From an uncultured Prevotellaceae bacterium (GTDB lineage Bacteria; Bacteroidota; Bacteroidia; Bacteroidales; Bacteroidaceae): a DNA stretch of 64,000 bases. The translations under genes and the position numbers were made by a program. Shown here piece by piece: positions 51,556 through 62,847 of the stretch. Within the stretch, counting starts at the first letter, position 1. Every line of letters starts with the position of its first letter. The notes under the pieces are model-generated. The model was not told the DNA's origin. It did no database searches and saw only the letters and a list, made by a program, of their open reading frames with translations. The stretch covers positions 1-64,000 of the forward strand of contig CACYYG010000012.1 of NCBI GenBank assembly GCA_902778535.1. The letters are read 5' to 3'.

Positions 51556-52299
51556 ATGCACATCAACTGGAAGAAAATATTCACTGTCAGCTTCGGCGTC
51601 ATCATCGGCGTCTACCTGCTGCTCGCCGTCACCGCGTTCAACCATCCCATTGAGCGCGACATGACGTGCAGCGACGTGCAGGTCACCGTCGAGAGAAACG
51701 CTACGGGCGGCTTCCTCACGCCGGCCGACGTAAGCCGCATGCTGACCGAACAGCAGATCAACCCCGTAGGCCAGCGCCTTTCCGACGTCAACCTGCGCAC
51801 CATTGAGGAACGCCTGGAGGCTCAGGAACTCATCGAGCGCGCCGAGGCATACAAGACGCAGAGCGGCAACGTGAAGATAAACATTAGCGAGCGTGTGCCC
51901 GTGATGCACGTTATGGCCAAAGGTGAGGACTACTACGTCGACCGCAACGGCAAGGTGCTCACAAACACTGGCTTCGTGTGCAACCTCGTCGTGGCCACGG
52001 GCAACATCACTCACGACTACGCCACCCGCGTGCTGGCACCCATCGGACGCATCATCATGGACGACGATTTCTGGCGTAACCAGATAGAGCAGGTCAACGT
52101 ACTGCCCGACAGCACCGTCGAGATGGTGCCTCGCGTAGGCGGACACACCATCTATATCGGGCGTCCCATCGGCGTGACAAAGAAACTGGAGCGCCTGCGC
52201 AAGTTCTATCGCTACGGGCTCAGTCAGGCCGGATGGAACAAATACTCACGCATCAGCGTAGAGTTCAACAACCAGATTGTCTGCAAGAAGAAAAAGTAA
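51556..52299 (+). CDS. ftsQ: Cell division protein FtsQ
   Basis: 247 aa with a short cytoplasmic start, one membrane helix (about 7-27) and a periplasmic part with a POTRA-like domain (about 35-115; LTPADVSRMLTEQQINPVGQ) and the FtsQ beta domain. It belongs to the low-identity Bacteroidota FtsQ group. The place between murC and ftsA supports it. FtsQ recruits FtsL and the septal synthase. Confidence 0.9.
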   Translation: MHINWKKIFTVSFGVIIGVYLLLAVTAFNHPIERDMTCSDVQVTVERNATGGFLTPADVSRMLTEQQINPVGQRLSDVNLRTIEERLEAQELIERAEAYKTQSGNVKINISERVPVMHVMAKGEDYYVDRNGKVLTNTGFVCNLVVATGNITHDYATRVLAPIGRIIMDDDFWRNQIEQVNVLPDSTVEMVPRVGGHTIYIGRPIGVTKKLERLRKFYRYGLSQAGWNKYSRISVEFNNQIVCKKKK

Positions 52300-52345
52300 A
52301 AATCGAAACAACGAAATAACGTAATAACGCAAAAAAAACTATAAT

Positions 52346-53815
52346 ATGATGGCAGAACAGAAAGACTTTATTGTGGCAATTGAACTCGGCTCGTCGAAGG
52401 TCGTAGGCATTGCCGGACAGAAGAAGCCCGACGGCAGCATCTCGGTGCTCGCTATGGTGAAGGAAGACTCCTCGTCGTTCATCCGCAAGGGCGTAGTGTA
52501 CAACATCGACAAGACGGCACAGTGCCTGCAGTCGATGGTGAGGAAACTCGAGATGCAGCTGCAGGCGCGCATCCTGCAGGTCTTCGTCGGCGTCGGCGGA
52601 CAGTCGCTGCGCTCGGTGCGCAACAGCGTGCAGCGCGACCTCTCGGGCATCAATGCCGACGGCACCGCCATCATCACGCAGGAGATGGTTGTGGAGCTGA
52701 TGGACGAAAACCTCTCCTTAGAATATCCCGACCAGAAGATCCTCGACGTGGCCGAGCAGGAGTACCGCGTGGACACACAGCTGCAGATGGATCCCGTGGG
52801 AATACGCGCCGCACGGCTTGAGGGTAACTTCCTGAATATTCTCATGCGCAAGACATTCTTCCAAAACCTCAACCGCTGCTTCGAGCTGGCCGGCATCAAG
52901 GTGGCCGAGATGTACCTCGCCCCGCTGGCACTGGCCAACGCCGTGCTCACCGAGGCAGAGAAACGCTCGGGCTGCGTGCTGGTCGACATCGGCGCCGACA
53001 CCACAACCGTCACCGTGTTCTGGAAGAACGTACTGCGCCATCTGGCCGTCATCCCCTTAGGCTCAAACAACATCACCAAGGACATCGCCTCGCTGCAGAT
53101 GGAAGAAGGCGAAGCCGAACAGATGAAGCTGAAGTATGGCTCGGCCTATACCGACAACAACGACATCGACCCGACGCTGAAATACAGCATCGACCCGGAG
53201 CGACAGGTAGAGAGCCGCCGCTTCATCCAGATTGTCGAGGCACGCCTGCAGGAGATTATCGAGAACGCCAGCTATCAGATACCGTCGGAGTACACCGACA
53301 AGCTGCTGGGCGGCATCATCCTGACCGGCGGCGGCTCGAACATGCGCAACATCGAGAAGGCAGTCTCGGCCTACACACGCATCGACAAGGTGCGCGTGGC
53401 CAAGTTCGTCACCACCACCATCAACAGCGGCAACGACCTGCTGAAGGCACGCAACGGCATGTTCAACACCGTGCTGGGCCTACTGCTGAAGGGTGACATC
53501 AACTGCGCCGGCAATGGCATCAACCGTGGCGGCGATCTCTTCGAACAGAACGATGAAGACGAAGCCAAGGCTGTGCCCGAGCGCCCTGCACGACAGGCTA
53601 CCGAGGTGCAGACCGGCACCATTCGCACCGCTCAGGAAGAGGAGAAGGCTGCCGAAGAGGCACGCCGCAAGAAAGATGAGGAGGAGCGCCAGCGCCGCGA
53701 GGAAGAGGAGCGCCAGAAGGAAGAGGAGCGCCGCATCAAGAAGGAAAACAGCGGATGGAATCGTTTCAAGCGCTCAGTAAAGAAAATCACCACCGACATC
53801 TTCGCCGAAGAATAG
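52346..53815 (+). CDS. ftsA: Cell division protein FtsA
   Basis: 489 aa actin-like protein that ties FtsZ filaments to the membrane. Phosphate-1 motif VAIELGSSKVVGIAG, phosphate-2 GCVLVDIGADTTTVTVF, adenosine motif GGIILTGGGSNMRNIEKA. The core is followed by an unusually long charged linker (about 395-470) of Glu, Arg and Lys, probably a single helix or coiled coil, and then NRFKRSVKKITTDIF, the amphipathic membrane-targeting helix. The long linker is common in Bacteroidota. Confidence 0.95.
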   Translation: MMAEQKDFIVAIELGSSKVVGIAGQKKPDGSISVLAMVKEDSSSFIRKGVVYNIDKTAQCLQSMVRKLEMQLQARILQVFVGVGGQSLRSVRNSVQRDLSGINADGTAIITQEMVVELMDENLSLEYPDQKILDVAEQEYRVDTQLQMDPVGIRAARLEGNFLNILMRKTFFQNLNRCFELAGIKVAEMYLAPLALANAVLTEAEKRSGCVLVDIGADTTTVTVFWKNVLRHLAVIPLGSNNITKDIASLQMEEGEAEQMKLKYGSAYTDNNDIDPTLKYSIDPERQVESRRFIQIVEARLQEIIENASYQIPSEYTDKLLGGIILTGGGSNMRNIEKAVSAYTRIDKVRVAKFVTTTINSGNDLLKARNGMFNTVLGLLLKGDINCAGNGINRGGDLFEQNDEDEAKAVPERPARQATEVQTGTIRTAQEEEKAAEEARRKKDEEERQRREEEERQKEEERRIKKENSGWNRFKRSVKKITTDIFAEE

Positions 53816-53855
53816 AGAATTTTTTCAGAGAATAAAACCGTAAAAAGTAAACAAG

Positions 53856-55169
53856 ATGGAAAACAACGAGATATTAGACTTCGGCGTTCCCGAAGAGAAG
53901 CACAGCATCATCAAGGTCATCGGCGTAGGCGGCGGTGGCGGCAACGCTGTCAACCACATGTACCGTGAAGGCATCCACGACGTGACCTTCGTCGTCTGCA
54001 ACACCGACAATCAGGCACTCAACGACTCGCCCGTGCCCGTGAAGCTGCAGTTGGGCAGCGAGGGCCTCGGCGCCGGCAACCGGCCTGCCAAGGCAAAGGC
54101 TGCAGCAGAGGAGAGCATTCAGGACATCCACAACATGCTGAACGACGGCACGCGCATGACCTTCATTACAGCCGGCATGGGCGGCGGCACAGGCACAGGT
54201 GCAGCACCTGTCATCGCCAAGGTGTCGAAGGACATGGGCATCCTCACCGTCGGCATCGTCACCATTCCCTTCCGTTTCGAGGGCAACAAGAAGATCGACC
54301 AGGCTCTCGACGGTGTGGAGGAGATGCAGAAGCATGTCGATGCCCTGCTCGTCATCAACAATGAGCGCCTGCGCGAGATTTACCCCGACCTCAGCTTCCT
54401 CGATGCCTTCGGCAAGGCCGACGACACGCTGAGTGTGGCTGCAAAGTCAATAGCCGAGATCATCACGCTGCACGGAACCGTCAACCTCGACTTCAACGAT
54501 GTGAAGACCGTGCTGCAGAACGGTGGCGTGGCCATCATGTCGACAGGCTTCGGCGAAGGTGAGGACCGCGTGAAGAAAGCCATCGACGATGCCCTCCACT
54601 CGCCGTTGCTCAACGACAACGACATCTTCAACTCGAAGCGTATTCTGCTCAACATCTCGTTCTCGCATCAGAAAGACTCCAAAGACAACTTCATGATGGA
54701 GGAGATGAACTATGTACACGAGTTCATGGAGAAGTTCGGCGACTTCGAAATCAAGTGGGGCGTAGCCATCGACCCCGACTTGGGCAAGAAAGTGAAGGTG
54801 ACGATACTGGCCACGGGCTTTGGCATCCAGAACATCGACGGCATGGAGGAGCGCATGCTGAAGCAGCAGAGCCGCGAAGAGGCCAGCCGTCTGGCCGAAG
54901 AGCAGGAAAAGGCAGCGAAGCGCGACGACCGCCGTCAGCACTACTACGGCGAGGGCAACGCACGCACCAACTACAAGCGCCGTCCCAACATCTACATCTT
55001 CAGCGCCGAAGACTTAGACAACGACGACGTCATCTCCAACGTTGAGCAGACGCCTACTTACAGCCGCAGCCGTGAGGTACTCGACAGCATCGGCAACCAG
55101 AACAACATTCCCGAGCCGCCGCGCCCCGAAGTGCCCGAGGCAGCACCCAGCACCATCAATTTCCTGTAG
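53856..55169 (+). CDS. ftsZ: Cell division GTPase FtsZ
   Basis: 437 aa tubulin-like GTPase. Nucleotide-binding IKVIGVGGGGGNAVNHM, the tubulin signature GMGGGTGTGAAPVIAK, and the synergy-loop region DLSFLDAFGKADDTLS. The core ends near residue 325 and a disordered, charged linker follows, with a C-terminal EAAPSTINFL. Last gene of the dcw cluster. Confidence 0.97.
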   Translation: MENNEILDFGVPEEKHSIIKVIGVGGGGGNAVNHMYREGIHDVTFVVCNTDNQALNDSPVPVKLQLGSEGLGAGNRPAKAKAAAEESIQDIHNMLNDGTRMTFITAGMGGGTGTGAAPVIAKVSKDMGILTVGIVTIPFRFEGNKKIDQALDGVEEMQKHVDALLVINNERLREIYPDLSFLDAFGKADDTLSVAAKSIAEIITLHGTVNLDFNDVKTVLQNGGVAIMSTGFGEGEDRVKKAIDDALHSPLLNDNDIFNSKRILLNISFSHQKDSKDNFMMEEMNYVHEFMEKFGDFEIKWGVAIDPDLGKKVKVTILATGFGIQNIDGMEERMLKQQSREEASRLAEEQEKAAKRDDRRQHYYGEGNARTNYKRRPNIYIFSAEDLDNDDVISNVEQTPTYSRSREVLDSIGNQNNIPEPPRPEVPEAAPSTINFL

Positions 55170-55175
55170 TCAGCC

Positions 55176-55607
55176 ATGAGCAGCCACGGTCCGACACACT
55201 TCTTCACAGCCATCTGCAGCATGATCCTCACAGTCATGCTGCTCGGCTGCACCGCAAAAGAGCCGGCACCGGCTCCCGACGAGGGAATACAGGCCGGAGC
55301 CGTGGCGCTGAAATGCTATAAGGCGCTCTACATCGAAAACCGTGCGGAAACGTTTCTCCTGGGCCACGCCTCCATCGGCAGCCTCAGCGATGAGCACCGT
55401 CAGCAGCTGTTGCAGCTTTACAGTCAGCACGTACTGAAAGTAAACCGGCAGCACGGCGGCGTCACACGCATCGAATTCACACGTGCCGAGCGCGACACCG
55501 CCCTCAACGTCATGCAGGTCTTCCTGAAGATGAGCTTTGGCGACGCCACCGACGAGGAGGTCATGGTGCCGATGGTGCTGACCAACGACAAGTGGTACAT
55601 GAAATAA
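55176..55607 (+). CDS. Small lipoprotein of unknown function, DUF4878-like
   Basis: 143 aa. Signal peptide with lipobox LLGC (Cys25), then a compact alpha+beta domain: GAVALKCYKALYIENRAETF, helices, and the ending VPMVLTNDKWYMK. The layout (a helix with KCYKALY, then strands ending in W-x-M) resembles DUF4878/NTF2-like lipoproteins, but the match is weak. It starts 6 bases after the ftsZ stop and so may be co-transcribed with the dcw cluster. Confidence 0.7.
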   Translation: MSSHGPTHFFTAICSMILTVMLLGCTAKEPAPAPDEGIQAGAVALKCYKALYIENRAETFLLGHASIGSLSDEHRQQLLQLYSQHVLKVNRQHGGVTRIEFTRAERDTALNVMQVFLKMSFGDATDEEVMVPMVLTNDKWYMK

Positions 55608-55616
55608 ATGAATAAT

Positions 55617-55752
55617 TCACATCTAAAAACTCTAAATCCACGAACAAGAATTTGTTCTTTTCGTGTTTTTCGATGTTGAAATAAGTCACATCTAAAAACC
55701 CTAAAATCACGAACAAGAATTTGTTCATTTCGTGTTTTTCGATGTAGAAATA
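55617..55752 (+). repeat. Two 69-bp tandem repeats with hairpins
   Basis: Units start at 55617 and 55686 (TCACATCTAAAAA) and differ at only a few positions. Each contains CACGAACAAGAATTTGTTC then TTTTCGTG or ATTTCGTG, an interrupted palindrome whose core is GAACAAGAATTTGTTC. The block fills the gap between the lipoprotein and the next gene. It could be a double terminator (T runs follow each hairpin) or a regulatory repeat. Confidence 0.8.
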
Positions 55753-55766
55753 AAAAACAAAACAAG

Positions 55767-56678
55767 ATGAACGACCCTACCAACCAACAGCATCTGAACA
55801 CCGCACAGCCATCCCGTCTGTCGCCGCTCAAGCCATCCATGCAAACCATGGTCGCCCTGCTGTTCTTCATCGGCACCATCGTCTCCCTGCTGATGTATCG
55901 CTATGGCACGACTCACGACTTTTTCAACTACGACGACATCGGTCTCAACGACTGGGAAGAAAAGAGCAAGGCGATGAACATCGCCCTCTACACCTTCTGG
56001 CGCAACTGCGAACTCTTCCATTTCCTCATCCCGCTCATTGGCTACTGCCTGCTCTATAAGCTGGCCAGCAACAAATCGGCACGGCTCTTCGTCGTCCTGA
56101 CCGTCATCGGCACCCTCGTCGGTATGGTCTTCACATTTGTCTACTACCAGCACCTCATCAGCCATTACGCCTCCGGCAGTCAAATCAGCGATACGCTGAT
56201 AACCGTCGTCAGCATCGCATGGATCGTCTCTGAGCTGTGCTGCGTCTACGCCTTCTCGGTGCTGCTGGGCGACAGTTGCCTGTCGGCAAAGAGCAAGTCA
56301 TGGATAGGCATCCTCTTCCTGCGCTGGGTCCTGGTGCTGTCGATAGCTGTTGCCAACCTTGTCACCGACGGTTTGCAGAAAGTCTTCAGCGAAACAATGA
56401 CCGCCATGACGTCCAGCGACAGTCATCTCTCACACCTCGACTTCTACCAGCACTCAGGCCTGTACCCCGTACTTTGGCAAATCCTCACCCTCCTCATCGC
56501 CTTCGCCCTGTGGCATTTGGCACGCAGCGAAGCCTTCTCCAAGCCCTACTACGCCACGCAGCCCGTACGCCTGTCACCCGTCAACAAGTGGATGGGAGCC
56601 GCAGCAGCCTGCGCAGTCCTCGTCACCGTCGGCCTCTATCTACTTTACACCACGGTAATGAGCGAATGTTTTGTATAG
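55767..56678 (+). CDS. Polytopic membrane protein of unknown function
   Basis: 303 aa with about seven predicted helices (about residues 28-46, 74-92, 102-122, 140-163, 178-200, 226-248, 276-299). No family was recognised and no catalytic motif stands out. The N-terminus is hydrophilic and rich in Asn and Gln. It opens a group of three codirectional membrane-protein genes (55767, 56700, 57149) with very short gaps, ending in a terminator at 57498. Confidence 0.75.
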   Translation: MNDPTNQQHLNTAQPSRLSPLKPSMQTMVALLFFIGTIVSLLMYRYGTTHDFFNYDDIGLNDWEEKSKAMNIALYTFWRNCELFHFLIPLIGYCLLYKLASNKSARLFVVLTVIGTLVGMVFTFVYYQHLISHYASGSQISDTLITVVSIAWIVSELCCVYAFSVLLGDSCLSAKSKSWIGILFLRWVLVLSIAVANLVTDGLQKVFSETMTAMTSSDSHLSHLDFYQHSGLYPVLWQILTLLIAFALWHLARSEAFSKPYYATQPVRLSPVNKWMGAAAACAVLVTVGLYLLYTTVMSECFV

Positions 56679-56699
56679 TAAACTCAAAGAAAGAAGACC

Positions 56700-57158
56700 A
56701 TGGAAACTATCACCAAGATAGCAACGTTCATGCACACAGCCGACAAGGCCTTCTGGCATGAGAAGATTGCCACCAACCGTTACCTCGCCACGCTGAGCGT
56801 GCTCTTCGCCCTCTTTGCTGGCATCGTCACGCCCGAAGCCCACCGTGGCGTGCGCCAGTGGCTGGCCGATTCCTTCCTCGAGTGGGGTATTTTCTCATCA
56901 CTTTTGGCAGCCATCGGCGTGCTCGTCGTGCTCGTCGTGCTCAACATCGGCGAGAGCATCATCAGCGCCGGCGACTTCGTCAGCCGTCTGCTGCGCTCCC
57001 TCTGGGTAACCCTCGTCATCAGCATCACTTTCATCCTCGGCCTCTTCGGAGGAAAGGTCGCCATCGTCATCCTCATCCTGATGACAGTCATCCTACTCAT
57101 TGAAATGCTCCTCAGCCTTGCCACAGCAACCCGTAAAGCCTTCAAGCCATGCAACTAA
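56700..57158 (+). CDS. Small membrane protein of unknown function
   Basis: 152 aa. An amphipathic N-terminal 30 residues is followed by about four helices (about 30-48, 62-84, 100-118, 120-142). No family was recognised. Its last 10 bases overlap the next gene, which suggests translational coupling. Confidence 0.72.
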   Translation: METITKIATFMHTADKAFWHEKIATNRYLATLSVLFALFAGIVTPEAHRGVRQWLADSFLEWGIFSSLLAAIGVLVVLVVLNIGESIISAGDFVSRLLRSLWVTLVISITFILGLFGGKVAIVILILMTVILLIEMLLSLATATRKAFKPCN

Positions 57159-57496
57159 CATCAGACGAAAGAAACAGCCAACAGAAAAGCGATGCCCCGC
57201 AACCGCTGGGGCGTGTGCTCGTGCCCGTAGGACAGGGCTACGAGGAACAGGAGACGAAGCCAGGGAGAGGCATGCCGGTGCCAGTAGAACAAGACAATAA
57301 GGAGGAACAGAAACCCCAGAAACGCCGCAGACAAGCCAATCCGGGCAAAGAGCGGCGGCGGCTCGTCGTCCACATCATCATCCTGGTGTTGCTCCTGGCC
57401 ATCATCATCTTCGGCATCAGCTATTTCTTTGGCGAAGGAAAACAGCAGGAAATCCCACTGCCCAACAAGGAACAAACGCTAAATGAAGACGAATGA
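57149..57496 (+). CDS. Single-pass membrane protein of unknown function
   Basis: 115 aa: about 65 residues of polar, Gln/Pro/Arg-rich, probably disordered sequence with PxPxxQxxEEQ-like repeats (VPVGQGYEEQ and VPVEQDNKEEQ), a basic cluster, one membrane helix (about 72-93, LVVHIIILVLLLAIIIFGIS) and a short acidic tail. The positive-inside rule puts the long N-terminus in the cytoplasm. No family was recognised. Confidence 0.7.
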   Translation: MQLTSDERNSQQKSDAPQPLGRVLVPVGQGYEEQETKPGRGMPVPVEQDNKEEQKPQKRRRQANPGKERRRLVVHIIILVLLLAIIIFGISYFFGEGKQQEIPLPNKEQTLNEDE

Positions 57497-57497
57497 C

Positions 57498-57526
57498 GGC
57501 GCAGCCGCGGCTGCGCCCCTCTTTTG
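57498..57526 (+). terminator. Terminator, perfect 20-base palindrome
   Basis: GGCGCAGCCGCGGCTGCGCC followed by CCTCTTTTG, directly after the stop codon of the preceding gene. It could also serve the convergent gene at 57542-57847. Confidence 0.7.
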
Positions 57527-57541
57527 TAAAAAATGATGGAA

Positions 57542-57847
57542 TCATTCTGGCCACACCTCAATATAGAAGCTGAAGGGCCGGAAGCCGTCGTTGCAGCTGA
57601 TCATCGCACTCATGGGATTCTTCATCCAGCCGTCAAAGAAATTGCCCTTGCCCTGCGCCAGCGACTCCACAAAGGGCTGCATCGACTCCCACGCCGAAGG
57701 ACACATCCCCTCAGGACACTGGCCGTCAACAGCAATCCATTGCTGTCCCTCACGCACATCGCAGGTGTGCTCTATCGGGTTTTCATACTTTGACATCAAG
57801 TCCTGGTAGACGGTCTGGCGAATGGCTGTGATGCGTACTTTGTTCAT
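57542..57847 (-). CDS. TIGR04076-family protein
   Basis: 101 aa, with the family's pattern: VRITAIRQTVYQDLMSKY, HTCDVREGQQW, CPEGMCPSAWESMQPFVESL and the end CNDGFRPFSFYIEVWP. Several conserved Cys residues (C-x4-C and a later CNDG) suggest metal binding, but no function is known. Stand-alone gene with its own promoter. Confidence 0.85.
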   Translation of the reverse strand: MNKVRITAIRQTVYQDLMSKYENPIEHTCDVREGQQWIAVDGQCPEGMCPSAWESMQPFVESLAQGKGNFFDGWMKNPMSAMISCNDGFRPFSFYIEVWPE

Positions 57848-57876
57848 AACAACAATAAACGATTAAACTGGGGGCA

Positions 57877-57884
57877 AAGATACA
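57877..57884 (-). promoter_or_regulatory. -7 element of the TIGR04076 gene
   Basis: TATCTTTG on the minus strand, 30 bases before the start codon at 57847. Confidence 0.6.
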
Positions 57885-59151
57885 AAATATTTTCTTTATT
57901 GTAGCAGTTATTCTAAAAGAAAGATGAGAAACGCGCTACGTCCCATCAACACGCCACTGCTGCCTGTAGCCATCCTGCTGTCAGTTGCCATCGCAGTCAT
58001 CAGATTGCTGGCACCTGACGAGAGGCGCGTGCCCGACGGCCAGTGGACGGAGGCGGTGGTGGCCTCGGTGCCTGCCGACAAGCCGAAGACGCTGCAGGCT
58101 GACCTATTGCTTACCGAGACGGGCGAGCGCCGCCGCTGCTACTTCTGGAAAGACGAGCGCAGCCTGCAGCTCAGGGCTGGCGACAACCTGAAGGTGCGTA
58201 TCAGCGACGGAATGTTTGTGCGCTATGACGGCTGGCAAAGGGGCGGCGACGGCTGGAACAACATCAGCCACCTGCAACGCCTGCGCATAAAGGCGTTGGT
58301 GGTGCGCAACCGTCTGTTGCAACGTCTGCAGGTGGATGACGACGACGAGGCGCAAGCGCTGATAGCCGCGATGGTATTAGGCGACAAGAGTGCGCTGACG
58401 CCTGAGCTGCGCTCGCGCTTCAACACAACAGGTGCCGCTCATGTGCTGGCATTGAGCGGCCTGCACCTGAGCATCATCTATCTACTGCTGACACGGCTGA
58501 CGCTGGCTCGGCGGCGCACGTGGCTGTCGCAGGGTCTGATTATTCTTGCTGTATGGGCTTACGCGTTGCTCACCGGCCTGCCCACCAGCCTCATACGTGC
58601 TGCTACGATGATTACCGTCTATGCGCTCTTCTCACTCCGCGGAGGGCGACGTGCACCACTCAATGTGCTCTGCTTCACGGCCATTGTCATGCTGCTGGTC
58701 GACAGCAGTGCTCTTTTCGATATTGGCTTCCAGCTGTCGTTCATGTCGATGCTGGCCATTCTGCTGTTTGTGCCGCTGATGGAGAACAGGGTGTCGGCAC
58801 GCTGGAGGATGGAGCACCGCATCGTCAGCTGGTTGCTTACTCTTGCTATGATATCAGTAGCAGCCCAGATAGGCACGGCACCGCTCATAGCTTATTACTT
58901 CGGACGACTGTCGCCGTGGTTCCTCGTCACCAACCTTGTGGTCGTGCCTCTCGTTACGCTCATTCTCTACTCGGCCCTCACGGCGTTTGTCTTTCCCCCC
59001 ATTGCGACCATTGCCGTGGGCATTGCCCACTTAATGAACGAGGCTTTAGATGCTATCAGCACATGGCCACTTGCGAGCATCGAGGGTCTTCACCCTTCTG
59101 TGCTGCAAGTGGCCATGTGCTATGTCGTTGTAGCTGCTGTCTATGTGCTGC

Positions 59152-60753
<1,602 letters not shown>

Positions 60754-60824
60754 TTTTTATGCTTAATGCTTAATGCTCTATGCTTAATGATTTACCTCAT
60801 GCGCAGCCAATTATGCATAATGCA
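60754..60824 (-). repeat. GCTTAATGC/GCATTAAGC filler between dxr and rseP
   Basis: Repeats of TTAATGCT and its complement: TTATGCTTAATGCTTAATGC near 60757 and GCATAATGCATTATGCATTA near 60813, which can pair with each other. No gene. Confidence 0.65.
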
Positions 60825-61982
<1,158 letters not shown>

Positions 61983-62009
61983 TCACTTCGATTTTGCAAA
62001 ATTCGGGCG

Positions 62010-62017
62010 CAAAAGTA
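62010..62017 (-). promoter_or_regulatory. dxr promoter, -7 element
   Basis: TACTTTTG on the minus strand, 28 bases before the dxr start. Confidence 0.6.
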
Positions 62018-62061
62018 CAAAATAATTATGAATTATGGATGATGTATTATGAATTATTTAG

Positions 62062-62069
62062 TATCTTTG
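62062..62069 (+). promoter_or_regulatory. Nucleosidase gene promoter, -7 element
   Basis: TATCTTTG, 23 bases before the start at 62092. Divergent from the dxr promoter, 45 bases away. Confidence 0.65.
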
Positions 62070-62091
62070 CATACAAATAATGTAAAACAAG

Positions 62092-62754
62092 ATGAAAATA
62101 GGAATCATTGTAGCAATGGACCGCGAGCTGCAGCAGCTGCGCCAGGTTTTTCAGAACAGTCAGGTAATAGTAGAAAAGTGCGGCATCGGCAAGGTGAACG
62201 CCGCCTTGGGTGTGCAGCGCATGATCAACGAGCACCGGCCCGACTGCATCATCTCGTCGGGCTGTGCAGGCGGCAATGGCGAGGGCGTGAGCATCAAGGA
62301 CATCGTAGTGAGCCGTGAAGTAACCTATCACGACGTCTATTGCGGCGCTGCCGAGGACGGCTCGCTGGTCTACGGACAGGTGCAGGGCATGCCTGCCCGC
62401 TATCAGGCCGACCCATATCTGCTGAAGAAGGCTCAGGAGCTCACGCAAAGCTCTCACCTCTCACCTCTCACCTCTCACCTCCATTCAGGCCTCATCGTCA
62501 CAGGCGACTGGTTCGTCGATTCTCGCGAAAAGATGCAGCGCATCATCGACCTCTTCCCCGAGGCGCTGGCCGTAGATATGGAGTCGGCAGCCATCGCTCA
62601 TGCGTGCTATATCAGCAAAGTGCCGTTCATCTCCTTCCGCGTCGTCAGCGACATGCCCCTGCGCGACAGCCACGCTTCACAATACCACGACTTCTGGAAT
62701 CAGGTAGCTGCGCAGTCCTTCCAACTGACGCGCACCTTCGTTGAAAGCCTGTAA
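62092..62754 (+). CDS. mtnN: 5'-methylthioadenosine/S-adenosylhomocysteine nucleosidase
   Basis: 220 aa nucleoside phosphorylase-fold enzyme that splits adenine from MTA and SAH, and so recycles SAM by-products and can feed autoinducer-2 synthesis. MKIGIIVAMDRELQQL with the catalytic Glu, VEKCGIGKVNAALGVQRM, the substrate-binding AVDMESAAIAHACY, and FRVVSDMP with the catalytic Asp. Residues about 120-131 (SSHLSPLTSHLH) are encoded by TCTCACC repeats and lengthen the surface loop before LIVTGDWFVD. Alternatives such as futalosine hydrolase are less likely. Confidence 0.9.
   Translation: MKIGIIVAMDRELQQLRQVFQNSQVIVEKCGIGKVNAALGVQRMINEHRPDCIISSGCAGGNGEGVSIKDIVVSREVTYHDVYCGAAEDGSLVYGQVQGMPARYQADPYLLKKAQELTQSSHLSPLTSHLHSGLIVTGDWFVDSREKMQRIIDLFPEALAVDMESAAIAHACYISKVPFISFRVVSDMPLRDSHASQYHDFWNQVAAQSFQLTRTFVESL
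62449..62484 (+). repeat. In-frame CTCTCAC filler inside the nucleosidase gene
   Basis: About four copies of CTCTCACCT (7 to 9 base period). It encodes SSHLSPLTSHL and keeps the frame. Confidence 0.85.
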
Positions 62755-62785
62755 CACATCCTGACAAAAGACTGTTTGTTTAAAA

Positions 62786-62831
62786 AGAAGTCTTCGTATG
62801 GCCTGAGACCACACGAAGACTTCTGTTGTTT
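62786..62831. terminator. Bidirectional terminator
   Basis: AGAAGTCTTCGT (62786-62797) pairs perfectly with ACGAAGACTTCT (62813-62824); a T-rich stretch follows on the right and an A run precedes on the left. It lies between convergent genes (nucleosidase and the partial surface protein). Confidence 0.85.
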
Positions 62832-62847
62832 TATATGGGCACGACGG

